Shown: positions 46,516 to 57,058, numbered from the stretch's first letter. The stretch is 64,000 nt of DNA from Erinaceus europaeus (GCF_950295315.1 NC_080170.1:96011597-96075596); one strand, 5' to 3'. Notes: generated by a model not told the origin, from the letters alone. Numbers and translations: made by a program.

Positions 46516-46894
46516 CTCATATTTGTGACTTATACACATTAAATATTAAGCTGTATCAGTTCATTTTTCATCAGTACTTAACAATCTTTGATTATGTCAA
46601 AATGCATTCACCTATTTTTCTGATAGATATTTATTATCCAGATTTGCTATTGTAATGTTTTTGAAATATATACTTATAAATATGTATTATCACTTATTTG
46701 GCACATAGACCCCTAAGGATGTTTTCGCACTAGCAGGCATAAACTCTTCAACATTGTTAAGTATTGCTAATTACTCTAAAAATTCTTGCCTTTATCAGTG
46801 AAATATAGAAATTCTCATTTACTTATTATTCTAAAACAGTATGTTCAGAGATGTGCAATAAATTATAGAGTTGGTTTATTTATGTTTTCCTCAT

Positions 46895-47030
46895 TTCTTT
46901 CTTTCTTTCTTTTTTTTTCATCAAAACACTCTTCAGCTCTGGGTTATAGTGGTGTGGGTGATTGAACCTGGGACTTTGGAGCCTCAGGCATGAGAGTCTG
47001 TTTGCATAATGATTGTGCTATCTACCCTCC
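46895..47030 (-). mobile_element. SINE form D
   Basis: TGGTGTGGGTGATTGAACCTGGGAC, GAGCCTCAGGCATGAGAGTC and TGCATAATGATTGTGCTATC, again a reversed form D. Confidence 0.8.
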
Positions 47031-47322
47031 ATCCTGTTTTGCTCTTTTCTATTCAAGTTGAACGTGTATTCATATTTAATGTTTACTTAGTTGATTTTCT
47101 CTTTCTTATAGCTGTATATTCATTGACATTTTACTTGGAATTTGTAATGCTTTTTCTTTATTGACTTGTAGGATATCAGCATATGTGCTAATGGATAAAT
47201 GCAGTAGGTATTATTACATGCCTACTCAAAGACTGTGTACTCTTCTTTGTCTTTAACAAATTCTGGTTTTATTTGTAACAGCCAGGAGCCTGGCTGAAAT
47301 CATTTCATTTACCAGTCACCAT

Positions 47323-47343
47323 CTTCTTCTTCTAGCGTTTGCC
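47323..47343 (-). mobile_element. 21-base Vingi insertion with target-site duplication
   Basis: CTTCTTCTTCTAGCGTTTGCC is inserted between two copies of ACCAGTCACCAT (47311-47322 and 47344-47355). On the minus strand it reads GGCAAACGCTAG plus a GAA run, the exact 3' terminus of the Vingi copies at 3240, 23028 and 51045. It is thus an extremely 5'-truncated Vingi, with reverse transcription stopping after about 12 bases of unique sequence. Confidence 0.85.
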
Positions 47344-47359
47344 ACCAGTCACCATTATA

Positions 47360-47937
47360 ACCACAGATAGGCATCTAGCTAAAAATAGAAAAAAGCAAAA
47401 CCTCTGAAGCTTAGAGAAATCTTCTGTCTCTGGCATTCTTCTTCTTTCAAATTCACATGAAGACTATAGTTGTCTTGAAACCCTAAGCTAATGAATGGTC
47501 TGAGGATCTATAATATGTATAATCATGAAAGGAAAGATAGAGAAAATCCAGATGCTTGATTGTCAATCAGAAAACTTCCTAAACTTCCAAATTCTTATTG
47601 TATGCAACAGTATGTTTAAGCAGCTATAATATAGTCTTGTGGGCTGTTTTTTTTTTTTTTTGCAACTGCTTCTCATTCTGTGTTTTACTTTGTCATATCA
47701 TACCTAAATACCATTTAATTTTTAAGTTTATTTTTATTTTTTATTATAGATTTAATAATCATTAAATCAATTATAAAACATCATTAGATGTTATAATTAT
47801 TATTAGCATTAATTTATTGTTGAAATTTTTATTATATATTTATTTTTGAATCCTAATGTCAAAATGATTAAATCATCCCTCATCTGACACAATTTTCATG
47901 TTTGGTTTTTAAAACAGTTACAGGAAAATTTTTAGTG
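47360..47937. other. No recognisable feature
   Basis: Very AT-rich DNA in the second half (47690-47870). Confidence 0.6.
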
Positions 47938-47996
47938 CCTTCCTTCCTTCCTTCCTTCCTTCCTTCCTTCCTTCCTTCCTTCCTTCCTTCCTTCTT
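47938..47996. repeat. (TTCC)n microsatellite
   Basis: About 13 uninterrupted CCTT units at the tail end of a minus-strand SINE. Frames on both strands here are artefacts. Confidence 0.95.
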
Positions 47997-48235
47997 TGCC
48001 ACCAGTTATTTCTGGGAATTACCACAAATCCACTGCTCACAAGGGCCATTTTTCCCTTTTTGTATGATATGGGAGATAATAAATTGAGAGGGAAGGGGTA
48101 TATAAGGAAGCTAGAGAGAGAAAAACAGAGGAAGATACCCACATCACTTCTTCCCTGCTCATGAAGCTTCCTCCTTATAGGTGAGGACCAGGGGCTTGAA
48201 CCCAAGTCCTTGCACATATTAACATGTGCACTAAC
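47997..48235 (-). mobile_element. SINE, minus strand, long form
   Basis: The head is at the right side (GTTAGTGCACATGTTAATATG on minus). GAAGCTTCATGAGCAGGGAAG is the middle, and a GGAAAAATGGCCCTTGTGAGC extension leads to the CCTT array. Confidence 0.8.
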
Positions 48236-48314
48236 AACTTTCTATTTGAAAATATTTTTATAGGTTAAGACTAACGAGATACAAAATTGGGATCTTATCA
48301 GAAGACATATATGA

Positions 48315-48480
48315 GCTAGAGAACAAGCCCTTTGGGGTAAGGGTAGATAGCATCATGTATGCAAACAGACTCTTATGCCTTAGGCTCCAAAGTTCCTGGT
48401 TGAATCCACTATGTCACCATAAACTGGAGTTAAGCAGTACTTTGGTAGAAAATAAATGAATAAATAAATAAATAAATAAG
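48315..48480 (+). mobile_element. SINE form D
   Basis: GATAGCATCATGTATGCAAAC, TATGCCTTAGGCTCCAAAGTTCC, GGAGTTAAGCAGTACTTTGG and an AATAAATGAATAAATAAAT tail. Confidence 0.75.
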
Positions 48481-48649
48481 AACATGCCCTTTGTAGTGGA
48501 CTAAGAAGAGGAAAACAGTGGCTGGCTGACTTAAAATGCAAATATTGGGTTGTTGGAAAAATAATACACACTTTACAACAGATGAAACATTTTTTTTTGT
48601 ACTGCAGTCATCACATCTGTTAGTCCCTATGTCATTTGACAGGTGACAG

Positions 48650-48835
48650 TTTTTTTTTCAAAGGTTTTGAAAAGGATTTATTTTACTCATTTCATATTAG
48701 TAGTGAGACAGAGATATAGAGAAGGTACCATTCTGCTTCACGAGGCTCTGGAGATCAAACTAGGAGCCTCGGGCACCCACATTTCTCATTCTGCCACTGG
48801 AGCTGTTTTCTTCTCCATGATATCTCAGATTTTAA
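48650..48835 (-). mobile_element. Degraded SINE inside the mariner
   Basis: A GAGACAGAGATATAGAGAAGG purine block, TTCTGCTTCACGAGGCTCTGG, AGCCTCGGGCACCCACATTTC and GCCACTGGAGCTG fit a reversed diverged SINE. Confidence 0.55.
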
Positions 48836-48849
48836 TTTTCTTTTCTTCT

Positions 48850-48978
48850 TTTTATTAGTGATTTAATATTGACTGACAATATTGTGGGATAAGAGGAGTA
48901 CAGTTCCACACAATTCCCACCACCAGAGTTCTATATCCCATCCCCTCCATTAGAAGCCTCTCTATTCTTTATTACACC
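48850..48978 (-). mobile_element. L1 3' end scrap inside the mariner
   Basis: TTTATTAGTGATTTAATATTGACTGACAATATTGTGGGATAAGAGGAGTAC and CACCACCAGAGTTCTATATCCC match the end of the long-UTR L1 on the minus strand. Confidence 0.8.
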
Positions 48979-49390
48979 CTTGTTGGCAACTGGACAGTTT
49001 GAATACATCATCCAGAAACATCCAGAGCTCATTAACCATAAAGGAGTTATGTTCTATCACAACAATGCAACGTGAGACCACATTCAAGTTGGATCACTGG
49101 TCAAAAATTATTGAAGCTTGAATGGATGTGTTGCCACACACACTATACTGGCTTGATTTGTTTTGTTCTCTTGAAAACTCTTTACATGACATAATGTTAC
49201 ATATGAGGTTGTAACATGTGCTTTCAACCAGGTGTGCCTCCACACAGTCCCCACAGATGAGGTTATAAATGGGTATCGTGTTCAGTTTTTCACCACTAAA
49301 GACAGGTCCTTTTGTGAACAAGGAACTGTGAAGCTCATTGAAAGATGACAAAAGGTTCTAGAACAAAATGGTCAATATATCATTGATTGA
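48979..49390 (+). pseudogene. Mariner transposase C-terminal remnant
   Basis: In broken frames the plus strand reads KGVMFYHNNAT (the usual mariner GVxxxHDNARPH segment with its Asp changed to Asn). Further on are a LPHTLYWLDL (PPYSPDL-like) piece and a CEQGTVKLIER-QKVLEQNGQYIID ending. These are the order and spacing of the mariner C-terminal half. Several stops and at least one frameshift separate the pieces. Confidence 0.8.
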
Positions 49391-49469
49391 TCTTTGTTAT
49401 ACACATAAATGACCTTTGAAAAAACACAGAAGTGATACATCATGACTTTTCTGACAACCCAATGTATGT

Positions 49470-50849
49470 CTGCATCATGTAAATTCTCTTTGTTTTTGCT
49501 GAGAAACAGAGGCAATGTGATAACTTAGTGGAGAAAAGAGGAAAAGGCATTGTTCCATGACACAGCTAGATTGTTGGAATTAATTAACCTGTACTATAGC
49601 AGACAGTATTATATTTATATTGTTAGGTTTATTTTAGCATTAGCAAAATACCACCTATCACATCAATGTAATGTTGTTAACTTTGAATTGTTAGTTCCTT
49701 AAATATTTTAGTGCTTGCTATAAATGCTTGATCTTACAGTTAGAAGAGAATTAGGACTTTACTATGAGTGATATATTTGGTTGTATATTTATATGTATTT
49801 AAGAAAGCTAAAAAAAATTATGTCAATGTTGCTGGCTTGTAATACAACTTTTTATTTATGTGGGTCTGTTATCTAATTGGAATTATTCCCTTTAACCATA
49901 ATCATTCATGTAGTAGTTTAAAAAAAAAAAATCAAATGTTCTGAAAACTACTCTGACCTATTTTTGAAAGGCTGTGATAGGCTTTCCAGTTTAAGAATTT
50001 AGAGCAATTCATTACCATAGGTAATTAACAGAAGCCTGAAGCAATGAACTGCTGAATGGTATTTGAAGAATATGCAAATCATTAACCTTGGAACTCTGAA
50101 ACTTTTTTTTTTTTAAATTATGAGCCTGCACTAGGATGTAAAACATTTTCTCATTGACAAATATTTGAAAGGACTTTAAGACAAATTTGGGAATACTGGG
50201 GATCAAATTGAGCTGAAATAGATAAATCAAACTTACTCAAGAAAAGTAATATGATAAAAATTTGGGTTCTATACTTACTGAAAGTTAGTTTCTTATTTTT
50301 AAATTTATTTTCTGCCCCATAAGGCTTAGGAAATTTAGACCAGTGGTCTGCTAGTTGCTATTTGATTATAGAGGATAATAATAGTTAGAAGAACCCCTAC
50401 TACAGTTTTTTTTTCCCCTAAATAAATTTGAATAGCTTGAATGTCTTCCCATAATCACTCAACTACATTTCACAGCTGGTATAATTCTTTACATTAGATA
50501 TAGAAATGAATAAATTTACCTTCTAAATGAAGTTATTTCATTTGAAGAGATGTTTTCACTGAATACAGCACAATGATGTGGTCCTAGTCCTAAGTTGCTG
50601 GAATTTGCTCATAAGTTTTTTTTTCCTCTTAATAAAGCTGACTTTTATTTTTAAAAAAACACACAACTTGAATAAGCAGAAACGTAGCCTTCTATTTTTG
50701 ACCACATCACATCTGTGGCTACATTATAAAAGAAGTAATAGTTTAATTGTTTAAATCAATGTTAGCAGATAAACTCTATGAACTGATGTTTTGTTTGATG
50801 ATTCATAGTATATCAAGGATAAATAGGTTAACTCTTTTTAAAATTAATG
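49470..50849. other. No recognisable feature
   Basis: AT-rich unique DNA; only short A or T runs (49920, 50103). Confidence 0.6.
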
Positions 50850-51135
50850 TTATTATTTAATTGTTTATTAATTTTATTTATTGTATAAAGACAGAAACTG
50901 AGAATGAAGGGGAGGGGCTAGAGAGACACCTGCATCACTGCTTCACCACTTGTGAAGCTTCTCCCTGCAGGTGGGGACCAGGGTTTTCAACCTTGGTCCT
51001 TGCACACTGTTATGTGTACTCTCATCAAGGTGCACCAATGCACAGGGATGCATTGGATCGACCTTCTCGTGGTGCTTCCCGTGAGTACCCATTCATTGGG
51101 GAAACTGACGATCCTTCCTAGCTGACTGAATCCAC

Positions 51136-52173
51136 ATGGATCCCAGTCACTTTCAAAGCCAGCAACAAGCAGCTCCTGACAGCTTTCAAGCTGTTGGTCC
51201 TGCTCTTCGAGTCCTTCAACTTAATGTTGAGGGGCTGTCCTTTGCCAAACGCGTTCTTATTGGTCAATTAGCGATACAGCATCAGGCAGATGTTATTTGC
51301 CAACAAGAAACGCATATAGCAGTCAATGAAGCTGCTCCATTCACCATCAGTGGATTCGTTTTAATATGCTATAATCTCCATCCTAAACACGGCCCAGCCA
51401 TCTACACTAAATTGTATCTTGCGGATGTTTACCATCCTTCGACCTTCTACGACTCCATTACTATTGGAACTATTCAGCTCGTCAACGTATATAAGCCTCC
51501 CAGTGCCTCATGGGATAATGAGATCCTGCCTAGTCCGAATCACCCAGCCGTTTACTTTGGAGACTTTAATAGTCATCACCAAGACTGGGGATATTCCTCC
51601 ACTTGTGCTGACGGCTCTATATTAGCCAACTGGGCTTCAGCAAATGACCTCTCCCTATTATACAATCCCAAACAGCCAGGCTCTTTTCACAGTGCTAGAT
51701 GGAATAAAGACTCGTCACCCGACCTGTGCTGGATTAGCACAGTCAAAGGCCAAGCCTTTCCCGCTACGAGACAAGTTCTCAAGATCTTCCCGCACAGTCA
51801 TCACCGCCCAGCTATCATCCACATTGGTCTCCAGCTCCCACTGATTCTGTGCTCGGAGAAACTAAGATGGAACTTTTGGAAAGCAAACTGGCGTCTGTTC
51901 AGTGATCTCACCAACAAATCTATTCCTGCAATTCCAATTAACTCTATCCCCTCTGAAGATTCCTACAGGCGCTTCCGCCAAGCCATCTTCAAAGTAGCTT
52001 CCCAAGCTATTCCTCGTGGGAGACGTGCTAACTATATGCCTTGTCTTGATGCTGAATGCAAGCAACTACTAAAGCAGTATGATGAGTCGGGTGACCCAGA
52101 TGTGGCTAACCATCTCATTGCCTCCCTGGATGCAGCACGCCAGCCCGCTGGCAACAACTCACGGAAAGTCTGA
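51136..52173 (+). pseudogene. Vingi endonuclease (APE-type) domain
   Basis: 345 codons. The endonuclease domain spans about residues 24-235: N30 (LQLNVEGL), E58 (CQQETH), N117-Y119, D143/N145 (YFGDFNSHHQDWG) and D196 (SSPDLCW). The last active-site motif, normally Ser-Asp-His, reads S221-H222-H223, so the catalytic aspartate is replaced by histidine. The domain would nick target DNA to prime reverse transcription; with that change it is probably inactive. The start ATG is 92 bases into the element. The stop at 52171 is probably the first frame lesion, not the natural end. Confidence 0.9.
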
Positions 52174-52221
52174 ACTTCACCCACTCCAGTAGGAAGACCT
52201 GGAAGCTTCTTCATAGTCTGG

Positions 52222-53059
52222 GTGCCAGTAGCCAACCCTCTTGTCTCCCATCCTCCCGTATCTCCAAACTCAGTGGCCAGTCACCTAACTCAAGTTGGAC
52301 GTGCTAAGATCAACCCAGTCTGGAAAAGAGAAATTTCCCATGAGTGGTCATCGCACTTCCGCTTATCTTGTCCATCTCCAAAACTCTCTCCCTTTACACT
52401 GTCTGAACTGGAAGACGCTTTGAAGAGGGTTAAACTGGGAACGGCTGCTGGCTATGATAACATCAACCAGGACTCATTCTTAACTTGGGCCCCGCAACAA
52501 AGAAGTGGCTCACTACATTCCTGTCCCACATCTTGGAATCCGAATCTATGCCCAAAATTTGGCGTCGTGCGAAGATAATAGCAGTTTTGAAACCAAAGAA
52601 AGACCCAACACTGGCCGCCAGTATAGACCAATTTCTCTCCTCTCCGTGTGTTACAAACTCCTTGAGAGGCTGTTTCTGTCACGTATTTCTCCTCTTACAG
52701 AGAAATTCCTATCACCCGCCCAAGCTGGTTTCCGCCCAGGAAGATCTACCTGTGAACAAGTCCTGGCCCTCTCAACTTACATTGAAAATGGATTCCAGAA
52801 GAATTTAAAGACGGGTGCTGTCTTTGTTGATCTCACAGCAGCCTATGACACGGTCTGGCACTGTGGTCTCCTAGTCAAGATCTCAAGATGCCTGCCTCCA
52901 TGGGTGGCCAACACTATATCATTTCTTCTCCAAAACAGAAGATTCTGGGTGCATCTGGGTGGCAAGTCTAGCAGATGGAGACTTGTCTCAAGTGGCCTCC
53001 CCCAGGGCTCTGTTCTGGCTCCTACGCTATTTAATATTTACATCAATGACCTTCCATAA
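52222..53059 (+). pseudogene. Vingi linker and reverse transcriptase N-terminal part, frameshifted
   Basis: Three frames in turn. 52222-52578 holds SPFTLSELEDALKRVKLGTA, the segment before the RT. 52485-52600 holds SHILESESMPKIWRRAKIIA with VLKPKKDP. 52505-53059 holds RQYRPISLLSVCYKLLERLF, AQAGFRPGRSTCEQVLAL, VFVDLTAAYDTVWH (first catalytic Asp) and SSGLPQGSVLAPTLFNIYIN. These are RT blocks 1-4 in order. The stop TAA at 53057 replaces a sense codon found in the 23-kb copy. Confidence 0.9.
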
Positions 53060-54107
53060 ACTTCTTCAAGGAAGTTCATCTACGCTGATGACATCTGCTG
53101 TGCAACTCAGGCATCCAAGTTTGACATCCTCGAGGAAACACTCATGAAAGACATGTCTCTGATATCTGATTACTGTAAAAAATGGCGACTAATCCCTAGC
53201 ACTGCAAAAAACGGTATCATCTGTTTTCCATCTACACCATGCCTCGGCCTTACGTGAGCTTAATGTGCAGCTTGACGATACGAGAATCCAGCATGAAGCC
53301 CAGCCAGTCTATCTTGGCATTACTCTTGATCGCACCCTGTCATTTCACGAACATCTCATAAAAACTGCAGCAAAGGTGGGTGCGAGGAATAACATCATTG
53401 CAAGACTGGCCAGCTCCTCATGGGGCACGAGCGCTTCCACACTACGATCATCCTCTCTGGCATTATGCTATTCCACTGCAGAATACTGTGCCCCAGTATG
53501 GTTCCGTAGCCCCCATGTCCACTTGGTCGATTCCAAATTATATTCCTCCATGAGGATAATTTCTGGAACCATCCGTTCCACCCTGGTTCCATGGCTGCCA
53601 GTTCTTAGCAAAATCACCCTGCCAGATATTCGTCGGGATGCGGCATCATCTAAGTTCATTTCCCACGTCTACGCTCAACTGGACCTGCCAGTATACGCGG
53701 ATATCTTCGCCCACCCTGTCCAACGCTTGACGTCTCGTCACCCAATCTGGTCCCCTACGCCTACACTGAACTTCTCTGTTCCAGACTCTTGGAAACAGAG
53801 TTGGCAGTCAGCTGAGGTAAAGAACAAACACCTCATCACAGACCCCTGCAAGCATCAACCCGACTTTGACCTTGCACGTTATGATTGGGCCCTCCTCAAT
53901 CACTATCGAACAGGCCATGGCCGGTGCACCGCTATGTTCCATCGCTGGGGAGCCAGAGATGACCTGAACTGCCCCTGCAGCTACAGACAGACTATGACCC
54001 ACATAGTCAACGACTGCCACCTCTCCAGATTCAAAGGAGGTCTCAAAACTTTACATCAGGCTCAACCTGACGCTGTTGACTGGCTATGGAAGAAGGGCAA
54101 ATGCTAG
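53060..54107 (+). pseudogene. Vingi reverse transcriptase catalytic box and C-terminal part
   Basis: YADD lies at 53081-53092, intact. The frame continues with a SLISDYCKKWRLIPSTAK stretch and then breaks in an A-run near 53205. The next frame, 53265-54107 (280 codons), reads VYLGITLDRTLSFHEHLIK, LALCYSTAEYCAPVWFRSPH and a Cys/His motif in which one Cys has become Ser (CPCSYRQTMTHIVNDC). It ends at the natural stop before the trinucleotide tail. The same region at 23 kb is open for 298 codons. Confidence 0.92.
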
Positions 54108-54129
54108 TAGTAGTAGTAGTAATGCCCAG

Positions 54130-54320
54130 CTTCCAATTTGTGTGCTTTCTCTCCCTCCCCCTCCCCTCTCCCTCTCAGATTCTTTTATTAACATAAGAGA
54201 GACAAGTAATAGACCTGGAGCTTCTCTGTGGTTCCTGCTGTGGTGGGCTTGAACACCAGGAACTCAGGCTTTTGGGTTCAATGTTCAGCCATTGTGCACT
54301 ACCCAGTTTGCATTTCTGTT
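54130..54320 (-). mobile_element. Possible SINE remnant
   Basis: A CTCTCCCTCCCCCTCCCCTC block, TTCTTTTATTAACATAAGAG and GGGCTTGAACACCAGGAACTC recall a reversed SINE; diverged. Confidence 0.35.
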
Positions 54321-54348
54321 CTTTGGTATATTCCCTCTGATGCACAAG

Positions 54349-54792
54349 TGTCAGGTTGCATCACAGGGGAGAGAAGAGACCAGGAACTCGTGGCTGAGCA
54401 GGAACGCAATGCCTTTATTAATCAGAGACAATGTCTTTATATCTTTTGAAATTTAAGTGGCAAGTGGGGAAAGGAAATGGCTAGGAGAGGGGGTGGAGAA
54501 AAAGAGCAGGAAGGTAGCAAGCTTCCATAGCAGCTGTTGCAGAGGTTCTAACCAGTGGGTATTAAACCTGCAGGCAGGGCGTGTCTCAGGCAAAACAATG
54601 ATTATGTAAATAGACCACAGCCTTAAGCAATGCAGGGGACCTAGCATAATGACCAACACAGAAGCACCTTGTCCAGAGGCAGCTCCCCACTGCACAGAGC
54701 CGCAGCAGCTTGAGCTAAGGATGGCTGTGGGGACCTTGGGTCTAATGCATGTTTGAGCATGGACAGTTGACCTCCTGGAAGCTCCTCTATCA
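54349..54792 (-). repeat. ERV LTR, minus strand (444 bp)
   Basis: TG...CA ends. On the minus strand it starts TGATAGAGGAGCTTCC and ends CAACCTGACA, with AATAAAG near its 3' part (complement of CTTTATT at 54412). A GACAAGGGGAGAC polypurine tract lies just upstream (54793-54805), which makes it a 3' LTR. It resembles the solo LTR at 24754-25364 in overall layout. Confidence 0.8.
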
Positions 54793-55440
54793 GTCTCCCC
54801 TTGTCATGGCAGCTAGTCTGATCTAGTAAGATGGGCTGGAGTATGTGGGGAATTCCAACCAGCCTATCAGTCTGGATGCATCACCTCACCCCTCCTCCCT
54901 CTGGGGGGCTTCGTCTTCTTTAAATTTCTATTTCTGTTCCTGCATCACCATCCATACCTTCTCATTACCTTGCTCTCTTTTTCCTTATAAGGAGATATTG
55001 GTCTCATTGGCCAGCTTGGCTATTTCCCCTGCACAGCTACCCCTTTATAAATTGGAACTGAAACAATGAAGTGTTCCATCCACCTGTAAGGTGCCCTGAA
55101 GTAGTTTGTTGTACCTTCTGCCACTGTAAGCTGGAAGACCACTAAGCGAGCTCACCTGTCGCTGTTGGCCTGTGATTCCCCTTTCTCTGTCTGTCTCCTG
55201 TGGCTAAGTGGCCAATGGGCCAGATGGTGAAGTGGGAGTCAGGCTGGCCCTTTCCTCCGAGGAACTGGACAGGGGACTTGGACTGGCCATCCTTTTGTGG
55301 AACAGACAGTGGCTACCACTGCCCCAAGAAGACAAGAGCAGCACGGGGCCCTGGGATTTAGGTGGTGCCGCCATCCGCATGGCCACCATAAGTTTCACAA
55401 TAGTTCTAAAAAGTTTACACAAACACAAATCCATCGTTTA
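54793..55440 (-). mobile_element. ERV interior remnant next to the 54.3-kb LTR
   Basis: Downstream in plus coordinates the sequence is more GC-rich than its surroundings up to about 55440, and no second LTR is seen within 3 kb. The overlapping frames at 55204-55441 on both strands have no retroviral domain. I read this as the 3' part of a truncated LTR element; the right edge is uncertain. Confidence 0.45.
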
Positions 55441-56810
55441 ATTTTATAGCATTATAGCCTTAGTGTCACATGCTCTTGTACAATATTTCCTCCTCTCCCC
55501 AACCTACCAGCCTCTTCTCTACACACCCCACCACTTCTCCTATTCATGGATCAAATTCAACCTCAAATTTAGGTCTCAAAATAAGGGTGAAAATAAGACA
55601 AATTCATGTCTTATGTTCAACCTCTAATTCAGGTTCAAAATAAGTTTCCCATGGATGTGAGAATTAGCTTACTGGGTTGGGCATGTGTCTTGCTAAACAT
55701 ATGGCACCTGCTTAAGCTCTACCACCACAGGCAGTGTGCTTTGGCATCAGAGAACACCAGTGCTTTTTTTCTCCCTTTCCCTCCCTCTCTATCTCTTCTC
55801 TCCCTCTCTATCTGTTCTCTTTGAAGGAACAAGTCACCTGGAACACATGCATTAGGCTCTCACTCAAGCTGAGAAAAAAGACCCAAATAATTAGATGAAA
55901 TAGAAGAAGACAGGTATTTGTTAGAAGGATGAAAAGTTTCATGAACTTAGAAATAAATCTATGGAATTGATGAATGGGGATGAACAAACACAGACCTTTT
56001 TTTAGAAAGGTTCCAGTTTGGACAGTAAATAAACAGAAAAAAATCTACTTAATTATCTTCAAGATTTATAGGAATTTTATCATTAATTATATGTTTTTTT
56101 ATGAATAACTTAATTTCTCTGTTTGAAGAAGTAACCTGGACAGTACTTCATTATTAAAGGTTGTGTTTTAAAAATATAATTCTGTTTTTTTTTCTTTCAT
56201 TTAACTGAAAATTTTAAATGGCAGTTAGTGACATCTTCAGAACAAAATTGGAACTTTGCTCTTCAAACATACGTTGTAAAAGATTTTTAGTGTTTCAAAA
56301 TGTTAAAAAATTTCCAGTTGTAATTTCCTTAAAAGTCACAAGTTGACAATGCCATCCTATGAATGTCATTTTTTTCCATTGATGTTTCCTCTGTCCCTGT
56401 AATTCTGTCAGTCTAATTTTCTTTCCCTGTCTCTTTTCTTCTAACTGTCACTGTTTCTGCAAATTTGTCTGTATATATGGCCCCAATTCCTCTTATTTCT
56501 TTATGATTTTTCTTGCATACACTGATAACTGTATATAATATAAAATATATATTAATATAAATGCATATGGATTTGATTTTAATATGCAAATATAGGAGTT
56601 TGAGTAAACAAAATAGCTCACTGAGTGTCTGGTGAGCAATCATTGCTATTTTTTCTCTTGAGACCATATCTTATGATTACAACACTGTATTAATGGTTTC
56701 ATTTGATAAGTAATTAACTTATATCTACATATATAGTCTCTGCCCAGTAAAAAAAAAAAGTAAACTACAGTGACATCCCACTAAGTCCATAATAAAATGA
56801 ACAAAATAGA
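55441..56810. other. Mostly unique DNA
   Basis: A possible degraded SINE at 55640-55830 (GGGTTGGGCATGTGTCTTGC, then a CCCTCCCTCTCTATC tail); the rest is unassigned AT-rich sequence. Confidence 0.5.
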
Positions 56811-57058
56811 AAAAAAATATGTACAATAAATCTGACAATATGCTGTGCTGGCAAAGATGTGGAATAACTGCAAATTTCACACTTTACTAGTGGGAACAGC
56901 AGGAGTTCTGTGAGAAAATAAAATGGCAGTTTCCAGTAAGTTTCATTTGCACATATTATATGATCTAGAAATTACACCCTTAGGTCTTTACCCAAGAAAA
57001 ATGAAAACTTGTGTTCACAAAATAAACTGTGAACAAATATCTAAGCATTCATAAAGTA

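Larger units (their letters stand above)
48545..49462 (+). mobile_element. Mariner DNA transposon, dead and interrupted
   Basis: Terminal inverted repeats: TTGGGTTGTTGGAAAAATAA at the left and the complement of TTGGGTTGTCAGAAAAGTCA at the right. The left end follows a TA; the right flank is TG, probably a decayed TA. Between the ends lie remnants of a mariner transposase and two later insertions (a SINE and an L1 scrap). It cannot move: the transposase has stops and frameshifts, and its N-terminal half is missing. Confidence 0.85.
51045..54120 (+). mobile_element. Vingi non-LTR retrotransposon, near full length (3.08 kb), defective
   Basis: It spans from the 5' end GGGATGCATTGGATCGACC, shared with the 197-bp derivative at 3240, to a TAG-type trinucleotide tail (54104-54120). 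AATGCACA (51037-51044) and AATGCCCA (54121-54128) flank it. It encodes an apurinic-type endonuclease and a reverse transcriptase in one reading unit without a ribonuclease H region, as described for Vingi. The reading frame is broken by at least five lesions: stop at 52171, changes near 52180-52290, 52480-52500 and 52590-52620, a stop at 53057, and an insertion near 53205-53212. Confidence 0.93.
50850..54150 (-). mobile_element. SINE form A, host of the 3.08-kb Vingi
   Basis: Reverse form-A sequence at 50870-51044: GAGACACCTGCATCACTGC, GTGAAGCTTCTCCCTGCAGG and GTCCTTGCACACTGTTATGTG, up to GGTGCACCAATGCACA. The last bases of the head resume after the Vingi (54121-54135). The SINE is therefore older than the Vingi. 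Confidence 0.75.

Noticed and set aside
47902..48217. Frames with LPSF and RKEG repeats
   Set aside because: Read through the (TTCC)n microsatellite next to a SINE.
51045..54120. Assignment of the 3.08-kb element to BovB/RTE
   Set aside because: The RT block GLPQGSVLAPTLFNIYIN, the C-terminal ALCYSxAEYxAPVW stretch and the Cys/His motif fit I/Ingi/Jockey-like elements, and the trinucleotide tail with hedgehog context fits Vingi.
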